A DNA stretch of 44,000 bases from Candidatus Cloacimonadota bacterium (GCA_029567705.1 JAKPXC010000155.1:1-44000); one strand, 5' to 3'. Shown: positions 1-8,565, counted from the first letter of the stretch. The notes: generated by a model not told the origin, from the sequence alone. Numbers and translations: made by a program.

Positions 1-40
1 GTAGTCTGTGATAGTTTGATGGGAAGACGTTGCCATGTAC

Positions 41-99
41 GGTGGTTAAAACCACCGCCTCTTGTCTGGAAACCCATTGAAATGGGTTGGGGGGGGGGG
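41..99. repeat. Two short perfect hairpins followed by a G11 run
   Basis: GGTGGTT (41-47) pairs with AACCACC (50-56). AACCCATT (71-78) pairs with AATGGGTT (81-88). An uninterrupted run of eleven G follows at 89-99. The same style of short stem with a tiny loop recurs in other intergenic regions of the window. Confidence 0.6.
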
Positions 100-204
100 T
101 AAGGTTGAGCCTGGTGACAGGTCATCTGGAGATTAGGAGAATTTTCAGGTATTGGGGTGGTGAAGTGGTGAAGTGGTTTTAGGGTTTTGAAGTGGTGAAG
201 TGGA

Positions 205-290
205 GGCGCGGTAGCGGCGCAGCCTACATCATACATCGTAAATCGTACATTGTACATTGAATCCTCGCTCCTTCCATCTTTACTCCTTGT
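205..290. repeat. 86-bp direct repeat, copy 1
   Basis: Identical by eye to 438-523, offset 233 bases. It contains the words GCGGCGCAGCCTACATC, repeated TACAT/GTACAT blocks and CTTTACTCCTTGT. The last word also occurs in the 51-bp tandem repeat near 16.3 kb. Non-coding. Confidence 0.85.
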
Positions 291-308
291 GGATAAAGCT
301 TCTGAAAG

Positions 309-414
309 ATGGATGATATGGACAACAAAACTTGGCTCTGGGACTTGATCCTCTTTTCCTCCTTACCTCTGTTTTGGGAAATCCCTCTGCTGTTCTCCGT
401 GTCCTCTGTGGGAG
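309..414. repeat. Dispersed composite repeat (ATGGAC units plus CCTCTGT module)
   Basis: Two 9-base ATGGAnnnn units (309-326) are followed by about 90 bases containing CCTCTGTTTT, CTCTGCTG and GTGTCCTCTGTGG in that order. The same order occurs at 16039-16206, where the 9-base unit is repeated eight times. A shortened relative lies at 523-595. This is probably a family of intergenic elements and not coding sequence. Confidence 0.6.
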
Positions 415-437
415 TTGATAAGAAGTGGTGGAGTGTT

Positions 438-523
438 GGCGCGGTAGCGGCGCAGCCTACATCATACATCGTAAATCGTACATTGTACATTGAATCCTCG
501 CTCCTTCCATCTTTACTCCTTGT
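438..523. repeat. 86-bp direct repeat, copy 2
   Basis: Second copy of 205-290, identical by eye across the whole length. The flanks diverge immediately after CTTGT (GGATAAAGC after copy 1, TTCAAAATCAC after copy 2). The TTCAAAATCAC continuation is shared with the repeats at 16311 and 16363. Confidence 0.85.
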
Positions 524-643
524 TTCAAAATCACTTATCTCTATTACTCTTTTCCTCTGTTTTATAATTCCACTCCGTGTCCTCTGTGGTAATCCAAACT
601 TTTTTTGCCTTTATAATCCTCTGTGTTTGAATCAATAACGAAA

Positions 644-709
644 GTGTGGAAAAGATTCCACACAAAACTGTCCAGTTTTTACCAAAAGTGTCCACGTATA
701 AAAGGTGAG
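644..709 (+). promoter_or_regulatory. Putative promoter with two adjacent hairpins
   Basis: A perfect hairpin GTGTGGAA/TTCCACAC (644-663, loop AAGA) is followed directly by AAAACTG/CAGTTTT (664-679). A good -10 box TATAAA lies at 697-702. No good -35 is seen, and the hairpins occupy the place where it would be, so they may act as an operator. A start of transcription near 709 would give the next gene a leader of about 47 bases. Confidence 0.4.
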
Positions 710-755
710 GGCGCAGTTCCGGAATGTGACCTACAATAAAAATTGGAGAACAACA

Positions 756-1220
756 ATGAAAGTAACCCTGAAGTACAACCTGGGCACCTACTCTGGTACC
801 CTGAACGACATGACCTACGGATCCTATCGAGACGGAGCCGTGTGCATCGGACGCAAATATGTGAAACCTGCCGAGACCAGTCAACAAACCGCGCTTGGCA
901 CTGTGGCTCAAAACCTGGCCGAGATCTACAAAGCCATCGATCCCGCTTACCTGCAGGATCTGAAGGACTATGCCACCGCCTATGGCAAAGAGATCAGCCC
1001 CCGCGATCAGCTCGCTCCCAATGCCTATGCCATCTGGCTCAAGCTGATGTATGCCTGGCGCAAGAGCGACGTGGAGCATGTGTTTCTGGAGAGCGTTACT
1101 CTGCAGGACATCGTGAGCATGGAGGCACCCATCGTGACCATCAAGGATGCCATCGAGAGCAATCTGCTGCCCACCGTTTCCAAGGCTGAACTGCTCGATT
1201 CCCCCATCGACGGAGTCTAA
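756..1220 (+). CDS. Unrecognised 154-aa protein
   Basis: I do not recognise this family. The frame is open from 705, but I choose ATG 756 because AATTGGAGAA lies just upstream and a -10-like TATAAA sits at 697-702, so the upstream codons would be mostly leader. The N-terminal 50 residues look beta-rich (MKVTLKYNLGTYSGTL), followed by RKYVKPAETSQQTALG and an amphipathic helical region (AEIYKAIDPAYLQDLKDYA). No signal peptide, membrane segment or catalytic motif is visible. The pattern 'R-YV-P-xT-xxQ' after a short glycine-rich strand region loosely recalls small repeated families in FCB genomes, but this is weak. A 52-aa gene follows after 2 bases, so the two are probably co-transcribed. Codon use resembles the conserved genes of the window, which argues that it is a real gene. 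Confidence 0.75.
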   Translation: MKVTLKYNLGTYSGTLNDMTYGSYRDGAVCIGRKYVKPAETSQQTALGTVAQNLAEIYKAIDPAYLQDLKDYATAYGKEISPRDQLAPNAYAIWLKLMYAWRKSDVEHVFLESVTLQDIVSMEAPIVTIKDAIESNLLPTVSKAELLDSPIDGV

Positions 1221-1222
1221 AG

Positions 1223-1381
1223 ATGAATCGCGATAAAATCCAGAGCCTGGCAAAGGAACTCTCTGTCTTTATCAACCGCCTGGTAAACGTGCCCTTCATC
1301 AACGAAGAGGAAGAGCAATTCTTCTTTGAAATCGTGCTGCTCAAAGCCCTGCAATTGGTTTTGGGAGAGCTGGAGGCCTGA
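1223..1381 (+). CDS. Small 52-aa acidic/helical protein downstream of the 154-aa gene
   Basis: ATG 1223 follows the stop of the upstream gene by 2 bases, and the frame runs to TGA at 1379-1381. The product begins MNRDKIQSLAKELSVFINRL and continues with an acidic patch (NEEEEQ) and a hydrophobic helix (FFFEIVLLKALQLVL). It looks like one amphipathic helix pair with no known motif. Tight coupling to the 154-aa gene suggests the two act together. No strong ribosome site is visible other than the end of the preceding gene, so translational coupling is likely. Function unknown. That it is a real gene is inferred from spacing and composition only. Confidence 0.55.
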   Translation: MNRDKIQSLAKELSVFINRLVNVPFINEEEEQFFFEIVLLKALQLVLGELEA

Positions 1382-1410
1382 GGCAGGCAATGCACTGTGT
1401 GCAAACCCAG

Positions 1411-1448
1411 TTAAAAAAGAGGGAGGGGCTCCGCTTGGGGCTCCTCCC
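1411..1448. terminator. Bidirectional hairpin between convergent genes
   Basis: GGGAGGGGCTCC (421-432 of the second kilobase, that is 1421-1432) folds on GGGGCTCCTCCC (1437-1448) around loop GCTT, with two G-T pairs. Six A at 1413-1418 become a U tail for transcripts on the minus strand, so it can end the aminopeptidase transcript. On the plus strand the stem is better paired but the tail is weak. Confidence 0.5.
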
Positions 1449-1577
1449 GGGATTTATCTTATGGAACTCTTCTACTTATGTTACTGCATCGGGCAGGCTT
1501 TACTGCTTCTGCTTAGTCCCGGCTATCTGAAAGAGACTCTTTTTAGTATCCGGGAAAGCCTGAAGCAAGCCTGGTTT

Positions 1578-4517
1578 CTACTTCATCAAGGTAATCTTGC
1601 GGATAAGCTGATTACTTCCGGTGGTGAGGCGCAGCAGATAGATGCCGCTGCTCAGAGCCCGGCCGGATTCATCCCGCCCATCAAAGGCAAGCTGATGCGT
1701 TCCCCGGCTCAGCTCTCCATCCGTAAGGCATTTCACTCTCTGGCCACGCAGATTAAACACTTCCAGCCGTGTGGAGGCATCTTTCGGCAGGACAAATTCG
1801 ATAGCGGTGCTTTGGTTGAAAGGATTGGGGTAGCAGATGAGGAGCGGAGAGATGGGATTGGGAGTATCCGTGACATCGGACGATCCTGAGATCAAAGCGG
1901 GGATAAGCTCTTGAAGAAAATCTCTCACGCCCTGGGCTTCCATGAAATAGAGAGGCAGGCCAAAGAGCACCAGATTCTCGTGCCGGAAGGAAATGGGATT
2001 GCCGGCTCCGGCGGAGGCTGGGGACATCTGAGCTGTGTGATAAACGTTCTCGGCTCCCGGGAAGGTGTAGATCATGGGCAGCATGTTGTTCCAACTGGGA
2101 GTGAGCTTGTCTGTATCCACAATCAGATCGGGATAGTTCTCGGATTCGGCGGAGATCAGACTGGCGGTGTTGTCATAAACCAGGCCCGGTGCACCGGCAA
2201 AGTTTTGCAGGAAGCCGTTATTGAGCACGGAGCAGGTCTTCCAGCCGGAGATAATCAGGTTTCCGCCACCAATGAGATAGCCACCCAGCTTGTCCAGAGC
2301 ATCGGAGATCTGAATCTGGCTAAAATCATCACTGTGCCAGAGCACGACCTTGTAAGTACCAAGCAATCCCAGAGAGGGAATCCCCTGGGTATCCGCATCA
2401 TAGGTGCTGTGGGCGAGGGGTTCTATGGCCTGGGTGTAAAAGGCATCCACCATGGCGTCGGTGGGGCTGATGGCGGCTCCGTTGCCATCTCTGGTTTCGT
2501 TCACTATCAGCAGATCCTGGGCAAAGCTGAAGGCTTCCGGCTGAGCGCTGAGGACATTCGAATTCCAGGATTCATAGTTCTGGTTATCTACAGCCCGGAT
2601 CACATAGTCGTAATTCACTCCGTTCTGAGCTGTATGATCCACAAAAGAAAGTGTGGTAAGCGGAGCTTGATTCAGCCTGCTCCAGAGGCCTGGGAAAGGA
2701 TAACCGGCGGGTTGACGGTAAACGTTGTAGCCAATCACACCGGGTTCATTGAAGGCTTCCCAGGAAACCATTACAGATGCATTGGACGGCATGCATCCGG
2801 TGATATGAGGTTTTTTATAGGTCTGACCGCGGAGCAGAGTCCAGTGATTGACGTTGCTTTCCACCTCGCTGCCAAAGAGATCCCAATCCATGGTGGTATT
2901 GACGATAAAGCTGTTCTCCGTTCCGGTGGGACTGGCCTGAACAAAGAGGGAATCCGCTGCCGTACCTGGAATCCGGAAAACGGTATCAATCCAGAATTGG
3001 GTGGGAGTGGGACTGGTGGTTTTGGCGATGATTTTGGTGTTGTGCAGATCACCGCCGATACGGGACCAGACGGTGTATTCCAGGCTGGGAATGCCCCGGC
3101 CGTAGATCCACTGGTCAAAGAATTGCTCCAGGCTCCGGCCGCTGAGGCTTTCCGCCAGGCTGCGGAATTCGCTTGTGACCACATTGCCGTGGCAATTTTG
3201 GATGAACCACTGGTTCAGGAGGTTAAAGAACTGGGCATCTCCCAGGCGCAGACGCAGCATGTGCAGCACGGAAGCGGCTTTCTCATAGGAAGGCGGGGAA
3301 AAGTAATCTGCAAAGGCGGGATCGTAGATTCTGGGGGTGAGGCCGTAGGCGTTTTCCCAATTAATATAGTAATCATGGTAACTGCTGGTCACATAGGCCA
3401 CTGCAGAGGGCCAGCCAAAGCGCTTATCCGTCCAGAGGTGCTCAGAATATGTGGCAAAGCCTTCCGAAAGCCAGACGTCTTTGAAGGTGAGGAAGCTCAC
3501 CGCATCGCCATACCATTGATGCGCCAGCTCGTGGGCGATGGTAACTTCATAGGTGCCGTTGCCGTTGATCAGGAAGCTGCTGAGTGTGGTCATGGTTTGA
3601 TGTTCCATAGCTCCATACACGGAGTTTGGTACGATGGAATTGCCATATTTCTCAAAAGGATAAGTGCCAAAGAGAGAGGAAAAATAGTCTATCATATTGG
3701 GAAGCTGCGCCAGATCCGCCACGGCGTTGTTGTATTGACTCTGGATGGCGTAGTTTTGGATGGGCAAGGTGCCGTTCAGAGCAGTCTGATTGATGATCTG
3801 ATAAGGCGCACAGGCAATGCTGACCAGGTAGGTGGTCATGGGATCTGCGCTGTTCCAGCTATAGGTAGTGGTGCCATTCCCGTTGATGGTGGTACCGATC
3901 AAAGTGCCGTTGGAGGCTACTTTCCAATCGCTGCGGATGGTGATGTGGAGCTGAACTGTGGCTTTATCCCAGGGGTGGTCGTAGCAGGGCCACCAATAGC
4001 GCGCCGCATCCGGATCGGAGATAGTGTGGATGCTGCCGGTGGCAAAGATCATCCCCGCCCGGTAGGGATTGGGGCTCAGGATTGGGTTGCCGGAGTAATA
4101 TACTTTGGTTTGAAAGATTTGGCCGGCGGGGATGGTGCCCAAGTTGATATTCACCAGGCCGTTGGCTTGGGTAAAGGTGGCAGGGGCGTTGTTTACTTCC
4201 ACAGAGGAGACGGTGAGTCCCATCAGTTCGTAGCTGATGCTGTTGAGATTTTCCTCTGCTTCAACCGTGGCTTTTACATAGCCTGTGACATAGTGGGTTT
4301 GGTCATCTATGCCGAGATTGATTTCATAGTGCTGCATATCAAAGCCATGGGCAGAATCTGCCCGGCTGAGTTCCCGGATTTGCACGGGATCGTAGCTCCC
4401 GGAAGCCGGCCTGATCATTTCAGGGGGCAGGAGCCTGGGGCTGGGTATAGCATGGAGTCCGACGCAGAGCAGCAAAAAGAGCCAGCAAAGGGCTGTGATC
4501 ACGTGAACTTTGGCCAT
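1578..4517 (-). CDS. Secreted M1-family zinc aminopeptidase with T9SS sorting tail
   Basis: Exported metallo-aminopeptidase that should remove N-terminal residues from peptides outside the cell. A signal peptide covers about residues 1-23. The exopeptidase motif GAMEH is at 302-306, the zinc site HELAH at 329-333, the third ligand Glu in SEGF at 352, and the transition-state Tyr in YEKAASVLHML at 411. A fibronectin-III-like segment follows at about 573-660 (VMVSWEAFNEPGVIGYNVYR). A segment resembling a glutamine-amidotransferase-like fold lies at about 665-890. The FlgD-like/Por sorting tail starts at YPNPFNQST and ends SSGIYLLRLTTG...ITLMK. The ribosome site AAGAAGGTG precedes the ATG. The gene stands alone and diverges from bamA. 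At 979 aa it is longer than cytosolic M1 enzymes because of the added C-terminal domains. The tail implies export by a type IX-like system; this is inference, since no T9SS machinery is in the window. Confidence 0.93.
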   Translation of the reverse strand: MAKVHVITALCWLFLLLCVGLHAIPSPRLLPPEMIRPASGSYDPVQIRELSRADSAHGFDMQHYEINLGIDDQTHYVTGYVKATVEAEENLNSISYELMGLTVSSVEVNNAPATFTQANGLVNINLGTIPAGQIFQTKVYYSGNPILSPNPYRAGMIFATGSIHTISDPDAARYWWPCYDHPWDKATVQLHITIRSDWKVASNGTLIGTTINGNGTTTYSWNSADPMTTYLVSIACAPYQIINQTALNGTLPIQNYAIQSQYNNAVADLAQLPNMIDYFSSLFGTYPFEKYGNSIVPNSVYGAMEHQTMTTLSSFLINGNGTYEVTIAHELAHQWYGDAVSFLTFKDVWLSEGFATYSEHLWTDKRFGWPSAVAYVTSSYHDYYINWENAYGLTPRIYDPAFADYFSPPSYEKAASVLHMLRLRLGDAQFFNLLNQWFIQNCHGNVVTSEFRSLAESLSGRSLEQFFDQWIYGRGIPSLEYTVWSRIGGDLHNTKIIAKTTSPTPTQFWIDTVFRIPGTAADSLFVQASPTGTENSFIVNTTMDWDLFGSEVESNVNHWTLLRGQTYKKPHITGCMPSNASVMVSWEAFNEPGVIGYNVYRQPAGYPFPGLWSRLNQAPLTTLSFVDHTAQNGVNYDYVIRAVDNQNYESWNSNVLSAQPEAFSFAQDLLIVNETRDGNGAAISPTDAMVDAFYTQAIEPLAHSTYDADTQGIPSLGLLGTYKVVLWHSDDFSQIQISDALDKLGGYLIGGGNLIISGWKTCSVLNNGFLQNFAGAPGLVYDNTASLISAESENYPDLIVDTDKLTPSWNNMLPMIYTFPGAENVYHTAQMSPASAGAGNPISFRHENLVLFGLPLYFMEAQGVRDFLQELIPALISGSSDVTDTPNPISPLLICYPNPFNQSTAIEFVLPKDASTRLEVFNLRGQRVKCLTDGELSRGTHQLAFDGRDESGRALSSGIYLLRLTTGSNQLIRKITLMK

Positions 4518-4654
4518 ATATTCACCTTCTTAAAACTTAGTAAGCTTTATAGGATGCAAAATGTTTTCCATAGCCCAAAGAAAAATCGCCAAAAAAAGAC
4601 TTTACGAAATCAAGACTCTTTAGAAATGGTCATATCAGTAATAATGGAGGAATT
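4518..4654. promoter_or_regulatory. Divergent promoter region of aminopeptidase and bamA
   Basis: These 137 A+T-rich bases separate two divergent genes, so both promoters should lie here. A -10-like TATAAA on the minus strand is seen at 4546-4551, giving a leader of about 22 bases for the aminopeptidase. No consensus -35 was found. On the plus strand only the ribosome site GGAGG (about 4647) before bamA is clear. Confidence 0.4.
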
Positions 4655-6907
4655 ATGCGCTGTTCAGTTAAGCATATTCTGTTAAGCCTCATATTCTTGC
4701 TCGTCCTCGGAAGCCTGATGGCTGTGGGCGAGACCATATATGAAATACGCGTGGAAGGAACGCAAAATATAGATCCCGCGCTGATCACCTCGGCAGCGAG
4801 CCTGAGAGTGGGAGATGCGCTCGATCCAGAGAAAGTGGCAAATACCATCAAGACTCTTTACCGGATGGGCACTTTCAAGGATATTCAGGTGCATTCCGAG
4901 CCCTTCCGCAGCGGAGTGAATCTGATCATACGCACGGTGGAGAATCCCATTGTGGCCGGTGTTTCCTATATCGGGCTCAAGGCTGTGAGCCGGGACCGGT
5001 TGGATGAGCTGGTGACCCTCCGGCAGGGAAGCTACTGGTCGGATCAGGTGAAAACCCAGCTACTGACCAAGCTTAAAACAGAGTATAAATCCAAAGGCTT
5101 TGCCAATGTAACCCTTGAGATCAATGAACGCAGCATGGAAGGCAACCGGGTAGCGCTGACCGTCTTTGTGGATGAAGGCAGACGCGTGGCTGTGAGCAAG
5201 ATCACCTTTACCGGTAACGACCACTTTGAATCCCGCACTTTGGCACGGCGCATGAAGACCAAGAGCTCTGGCTTCTTCCGTTCCGGCCGGTTCGACCAGG
5301 AGAAGTTTGATCAGGATCTGGTGAATTTGGCAGATTTCTATAAGAAGAATGGCTTCATAGACGTCCGGGTGGGTCCTTATCAGATCGAGCAGGTCAACGA
5401 ACGTCAGCTTGAGATCAATATCAATATCCGGGAAGGGGCACGCTATCGCTATTCCCGCACGGATATCAGCGGTAATTCCCACTTTACCACCGAGCGCTTG
5501 GCCTCCGTCTTCACTCTGAGGGAAGGGGATATCTTTGATCAGGAGAAGTATGAGAAGCAGCTTGGGCAGGTTTATTCCCTCTATTTTGACGAAGGTTTTA
5601 TATACGTAAACATAACGCCCAATTACGATAAGAGCGATAGCCTGGTGGTGGTGAGCCTGGCAATTGAAGAAGGCTCCCGTGCCAGAATCCGGCAGATCCA
5701 TCTCACCGGCAATATGCGCACCAAAGAGAAAGTGCTGAGACGGCAACTAGAGATTGCCCCCGGAGACTTCTTCCGGCAGAGCCAAGTGCTTAGCAGCCAG
5801 CAGAACATCTATAATCTGGGCTTCTTTGAGCCTGATATCAAGCTGGATTATACCCGCATCAACAATGCCGGAGATATTGATCTGCATATTGATGTGCTGG
5901 ATAAGAGCTCCGGTGTGGCCAATGGCGGCATCGGATACAACAGCCAGGATAAATTCGTGGGGCAGCTTTCGCTTTCGCAGAACAATCTCTTTGGCAACAA
6001 CTGGTCCAGCAGCATCACCTGGGAGTTTGGTGGCTCTACCCAAAATTTTGAATTCAGCTTCACCAATCCCAATCTCTATGATACGGATATTCTCTTGGGC
6101 TCAAGTGTGTATTACACGGAAAAGGATTGGAGCACGGGTTATTACAAAGTTTACAACCGGGGTGGAAGCCTGAGGCTGGGCCAAAGCCTGCCCTGGGTGA
6201 ACCGCACCCGCATCGTGGGCGGTTATTCTTGGTATTCCAAGCGTTATCGCATCACAAACATGAATCAGGTGCTACAGGATCCGGTCTCGTTTTCCAATCT
6301 GATCGAGCTGGATAGTCTTTCCTGGCAATACACTTCCGCAGTGAATGTGACTTTGAGCCGGGACACGCGGGACAACGTCTTTTTCCCCACCCGTGGCACG
6401 CAGGTGACTTTTTATACGGAGCTGGCAGGCGGACTTCTGGGGGGGGATTTTGACTATCTGAAGAACATTGCCCAGGTCAATTGGTATATGGAAGCCTGGA
6501 AGAAGCTCACTCTGTGCACCAAGTGGCGCTTCTGCTATATCTCTCCCTTTGGAGATTCCAAGGAAGCTCCGCCGGATGAGAAGTTCTATCTGGGCGGCAC
6601 CGGGCCGGATGGCATCCGGGGCTATGCCGATCGCTCGGTGGGGCCGGCCGGTGGTGGTTCCAGAGCTATTCTCTTCTCCACGGAGCTGGGTTACCCTCTG
6701 GGTGGAGATCAGATCATTGGCGTGCTCTTCTTTGATGCGGGAAATTCCTATAACCAATTGCGGGAATTCAACTTCCTGAAACTGAAGAAGGGTGTGGGTG
6801 CCGGAGTGCGGATACGCAGTCCCTTTGGCTTGATTGGTTTTGACTATGCTTTCAATCCCGAAGACCGCACCTGGGAACCGCATCTCCAGTTTGGCACGAC
6901 CTTCTAG
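4655..6907 (+). CDS. bamA: Outer membrane protein assembly factor BamA
   Basis: Core component of the machine that folds and inserts beta-barrel proteins into the outer membrane. A signal peptide covers about residues 1-24. A series of POTRA repeats runs to roughly residue 425, with repeated phrases such as GNSHFTTERLASVFTLREGD and FTGNDHFESRTLARRM. The C-terminal half is the barrel, with the conserved loop-6 motif GGTGPDGIRGY (about 647-657) and a terminal aromatic residue (LQFGTTF). At 750 aa the length is normal. The ATG follows GGAGGAATT. It is the first gene of a long + strand run; the radical SAM gene starts 3 bases after its stop. The presence of this gene shows that the organism has an outer membrane. 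Confidence 0.96.
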   Translation: MRCSVKHILLSLIFLLVLGSLMAVGETIYEIRVEGTQNIDPALITSAASLRVGDALDPEKVANTIKTLYRMGTFKDIQVHSEPFRSGVNLIIRTVENPIVAGVSYIGLKAVSRDRLDELVTLRQGSYWSDQVKTQLLTKLKTEYKSKGFANVTLEINERSMEGNRVALTVFVDEGRRVAVSKITFTGNDHFESRTLARRMKTKSSGFFRSGRFDQEKFDQDLVNLADFYKKNGFIDVRVGPYQIEQVNERQLEININIREGARYRYSRTDISGNSHFTTERLASVFTLREGDIFDQEKYEKQLGQVYSLYFDEGFIYVNITPNYDKSDSLVVVSLAIEEGSRARIRQIHLTGNMRTKEKVLRRQLEIAPGDFFRQSQVLSSQQNIYNLGFFEPDIKLDYTRINNAGDIDLHIDVLDKSSGVANGGIGYNSQDKFVGQLSLSQNNLFGNNWSSSITWEFGGSTQNFEFSFTNPNLYDTDILLGSSVYYTEKDWSTGYYKVYNRGGSLRLGQSLPWVNRTRIVGGYSWYSKRYRITNMNQVLQDPVSFSNLIELDSLSWQYTSAVNVTLSRDTRDNVFFPTRGTQVTFYTELAGGLLGGDFDYLKNIAQVNWYMEAWKKLTLCTKWRFCYISPFGDSKEAPPDEKFYLGGTGPDGIRGYADRSVGPAGGGSRAILFSTELGYPLGGDQIIGVLFFDAGNSYNQLREFNFLKLKKGVGAGVRIRSPFGLIGFDYAFNPEDRTWEPHLQFGTTF

Positions 6908-6910
6908 CTA

Positions 6911-7858
6911 ATGAAATACACTCATCTCTTCGGACCGGTTATGTCCCGCCGTTTGGGGATTTCCCTGGGTGTGGATCTGGTGCCGTATAAGTATTGTCCG
7001 CTCAATTGCGTTTATTGTGAGGTGCAGCGCACCACGCATCTGGAGACCACTAGGGAGGAATTCTTTCCTCTGGAGGATATCTGCCAGGAGCTGAGAGCCT
7101 TTCTGAGAGGTAAGCCGGAGCTGGATCACATCACCTTCTCCGGAGCTGGAGAGCCGACGCTCTACAGCCGGATAGGGGAACTGATCGCTTTTATCAAGAC
7201 GAACTTCCCGGCTTATAAGCTGGCTCTGCTCACCAATGGAGTGCTGCTGGATGATCCGCAGCTTCGGCAGGATATCCTGCCTTGTGATATCGTTTTACCC
7301 TCTCTGGATGCAGTGAGCGAGGAAGTCTTCCAGAAGCTGAACCGTCCCAAAGCCGGGCTGCTGGCCTCCACTCTGGTGGAGTCTCTGGTGGCTCTGAGGC
7401 AGGAATACACCGGTAAGATCTGGCTGGAAGTCTTTATCATCCAGGGATTGAACGACCACGATGAGGAGCTTTACCTTCTGCGGGAGGCGATTGGCAGGAT
7501 CAAGCCGGACCTGGTGCAGATCAACAGCCTGGATCGTCCGGGAGCGGAGGACTGGGTGCAAGCTGCAGATACCGAGCTGCTTTCGCGGATCAAGGATCTC
7601 TTTTCCGAGACACTAAATTGCCCGGTTGAGATTATCGCAAAGGTGGAGTATAAGAAATATAGCCATCCGGTGGACAGTGAAGCCCGGGAAGTGGTGAAAT
7701 CGCTTCTGGTGCGGCGTCCCTGCACCGCCGAGGATATGGCCAGCATCCTGAATCTGCATATTAATGAGATCTCCAAGATACTCAGGCAATTCAGCTCCGA
7801 CGGCAGGGTGGTTTCCCACCGGGAAGAGCGGGGAATCTTTTACCAATGGAAGTCCTGA
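6911..7858 (+). CDS. Radical SAM protein of the COG0731 (TYW1-like) type with C-terminal winged helix
   Basis: The N-terminus carries the radical SAM cluster motif CPLNCVYC (Cys 29, 33, 36), followed by a SAM-binding glycine motif in FSGAGEPTLYS. The early phrase FGPVMSRRLGISLGVDLVP is typical of the bacterial family related to the wyosine enzyme TYW1, whose bacterial substrate is not established. The last 60 residues (TAEDMASILNLHINEISKIL and onward) look like a winged helix-turn-helix and could bind nucleic acid. The length of 315 aa fits the family. It starts 3 bases after bamA and its end overlaps ispD by 13 bases, so the genes are co-transcribed. Family assignment is secure. The reaction is unknown. 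Confidence 0.85.
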   Translation: MKYTHLFGPVMSRRLGISLGVDLVPYKYCPLNCVYCEVQRTTHLETTREEFFPLEDICQELRAFLRGKPELDHITFSGAGEPTLYSRIGELIAFIKTNFPAYKLALLTNGVLLDDPQLRQDILPCDIVLPSLDAVSEEVFQKLNRPKAGLLASTLVESLVALRQEYTGKIWLEVFIIQGLNDHDEELYLLREAIGRIKPDLVQINSLDRPGAEDWVQAADTELLSRIKDLFSETLNCPVEIIAKVEYKKYSHPVDSEAREVVKSLLVRRPCTAEDMASILNLHINEISKILRQFSSDGRVVSHREERGIFYQWKS

Positions 7859-8565
7859 GCCACAATACTGCCATTGTCACCGCTGCCGGATCCGGCACCC
7901 GCATGGGAGGCAGTGTCAAGAAGCAGTTTCGCAAGCTGGGGGGAATCCCGGTGCTGATCCGTACGCTCTCCGTATTCATGGAATCTCCCATCATAGGGGA
8001 GATACTGATCACTGCTCCAAGTGATGAATTGGATGCCACGAAGAGCCTGATCCAAGGCTACTTCCCAAGCTCTGCCAAGCCATGGAGAGTGATAGCCGGG
8101 GGAGCACAGAGGCAGGATTCAGTCTATCTGGCCTTGCAGGCTTGTCCGGAGGAGACCCAATACGTCTTCATCCATGATGGAGTGCGTCCCTTTATCTCGC
8201 AGGAGCTGATTGCAGAACTCTATGAAGCAGTGAAAGAATGCGGGGCAGTGATACCCGGAGCAGCGCTCAAGCATACCGTCAAGGAAGTGCAAAACGGCAT
8301 GGTGCAGAGCACTCTGGAGCGCAGCCGGCTGATGCAGGTCTTCACTCCGCAGGTCTTTGATTACGCTATGATCCTTGAAGCCCATCAAAAGGCCGGGGAA
8401 GAAGGCTTTTACGGCACGGACGATGCCTCCCTGCTGGAGCATTATGGCAAAGCCGTTCGGGTGCTGCCGAGTTCGGAGCTGAATCTCAAACTTACCGATA
8501 CCAATGATTGGCTACTGGCCGATCTCCTGATAAAAGAAAATATAGAAAGCATAGACGAGGACTGA
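7846..8565 (+). CDS. ispD: 2-C-methyl-D-erythritol 4-phosphate cytidylyltransferase
   Basis: Third step of the non-mevalonate (MEP) isoprenoid pathway: couples CTP to MEP to give CDP-ME. The CTP-binding loop AAGSGTRMGGSVKKQF lies at residues 13-28. Other family blocks are FIHDGVRPF and the C-terminal GTDDASLLEHYGKAVRVLP. At 239 aa the length is typical. Its ATG lies inside the end of the radical SAM gene (13-base overlap) and its stop touches the ATG of the GlmS-like gene. IspF, a later step of the same pathway, lies two genes downstream, with the GlmS-like gene placed between the two. Confidence 0.95.
   Translation: MEVLSHNTAIVTAAGSGTRMGGSVKKQFRKLGGIPVLIRTLSVFMESPIIGEILITAPSDELDATKSLIQGYFPSSAKPWRVIAGGAQRQDSVYLALQACPEETQYVFIHDGVRPFISQELIAELYEAVKECGAVIPGAALKHTVKEVQNGMVQSTLERSRLMQVFTPQVFDYAMILEAHQKAGEEGFYGTDDASLLEHYGKAVRVLPSSELNLKLTDTNDWLLADLLIKENIESIDED

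Larger units (their letters stand above)
1..643. other. Repeat-rich intergenic region, no convincing gene
   Basis: No open frame here has a ribosome site plus protein-like composition. What the stretch holds is repeats: two small perfect hairpins (41-56 and 71-88), a run of eleven G (89-99), GGTGAAGT-type short repeats around 158-203, an 86-bp direct repeat (205-290 and 438-523), and two stretches (309-414, 523-595) related to repeats near 16 kb. Short frames that cross this region read the repeats themselves. Confidence 0.7.

Noticed and set aside
224-638. Short frames across the left repeat region
   Set aside because: Both strands are open only because of the repeats; the peptides have no protein-like pattern.
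705-755. Upstream in-frame ATG 705 as start of the 154-aa gene
   Set aside because: The upstream codons lie only 2 bases after the -10-like TATAAA, so they would be at or before the start of the transcript. ATG 756 has the better ribosome site.
1911-4685. A 924-codon open frame on the plus strand
   Set aside because: It lies antisense to the well-supported M1 aminopeptidase, has Gly/His/Ile-rich low-sense composition, no signal or domain, and arises from codon bias of the true gene.
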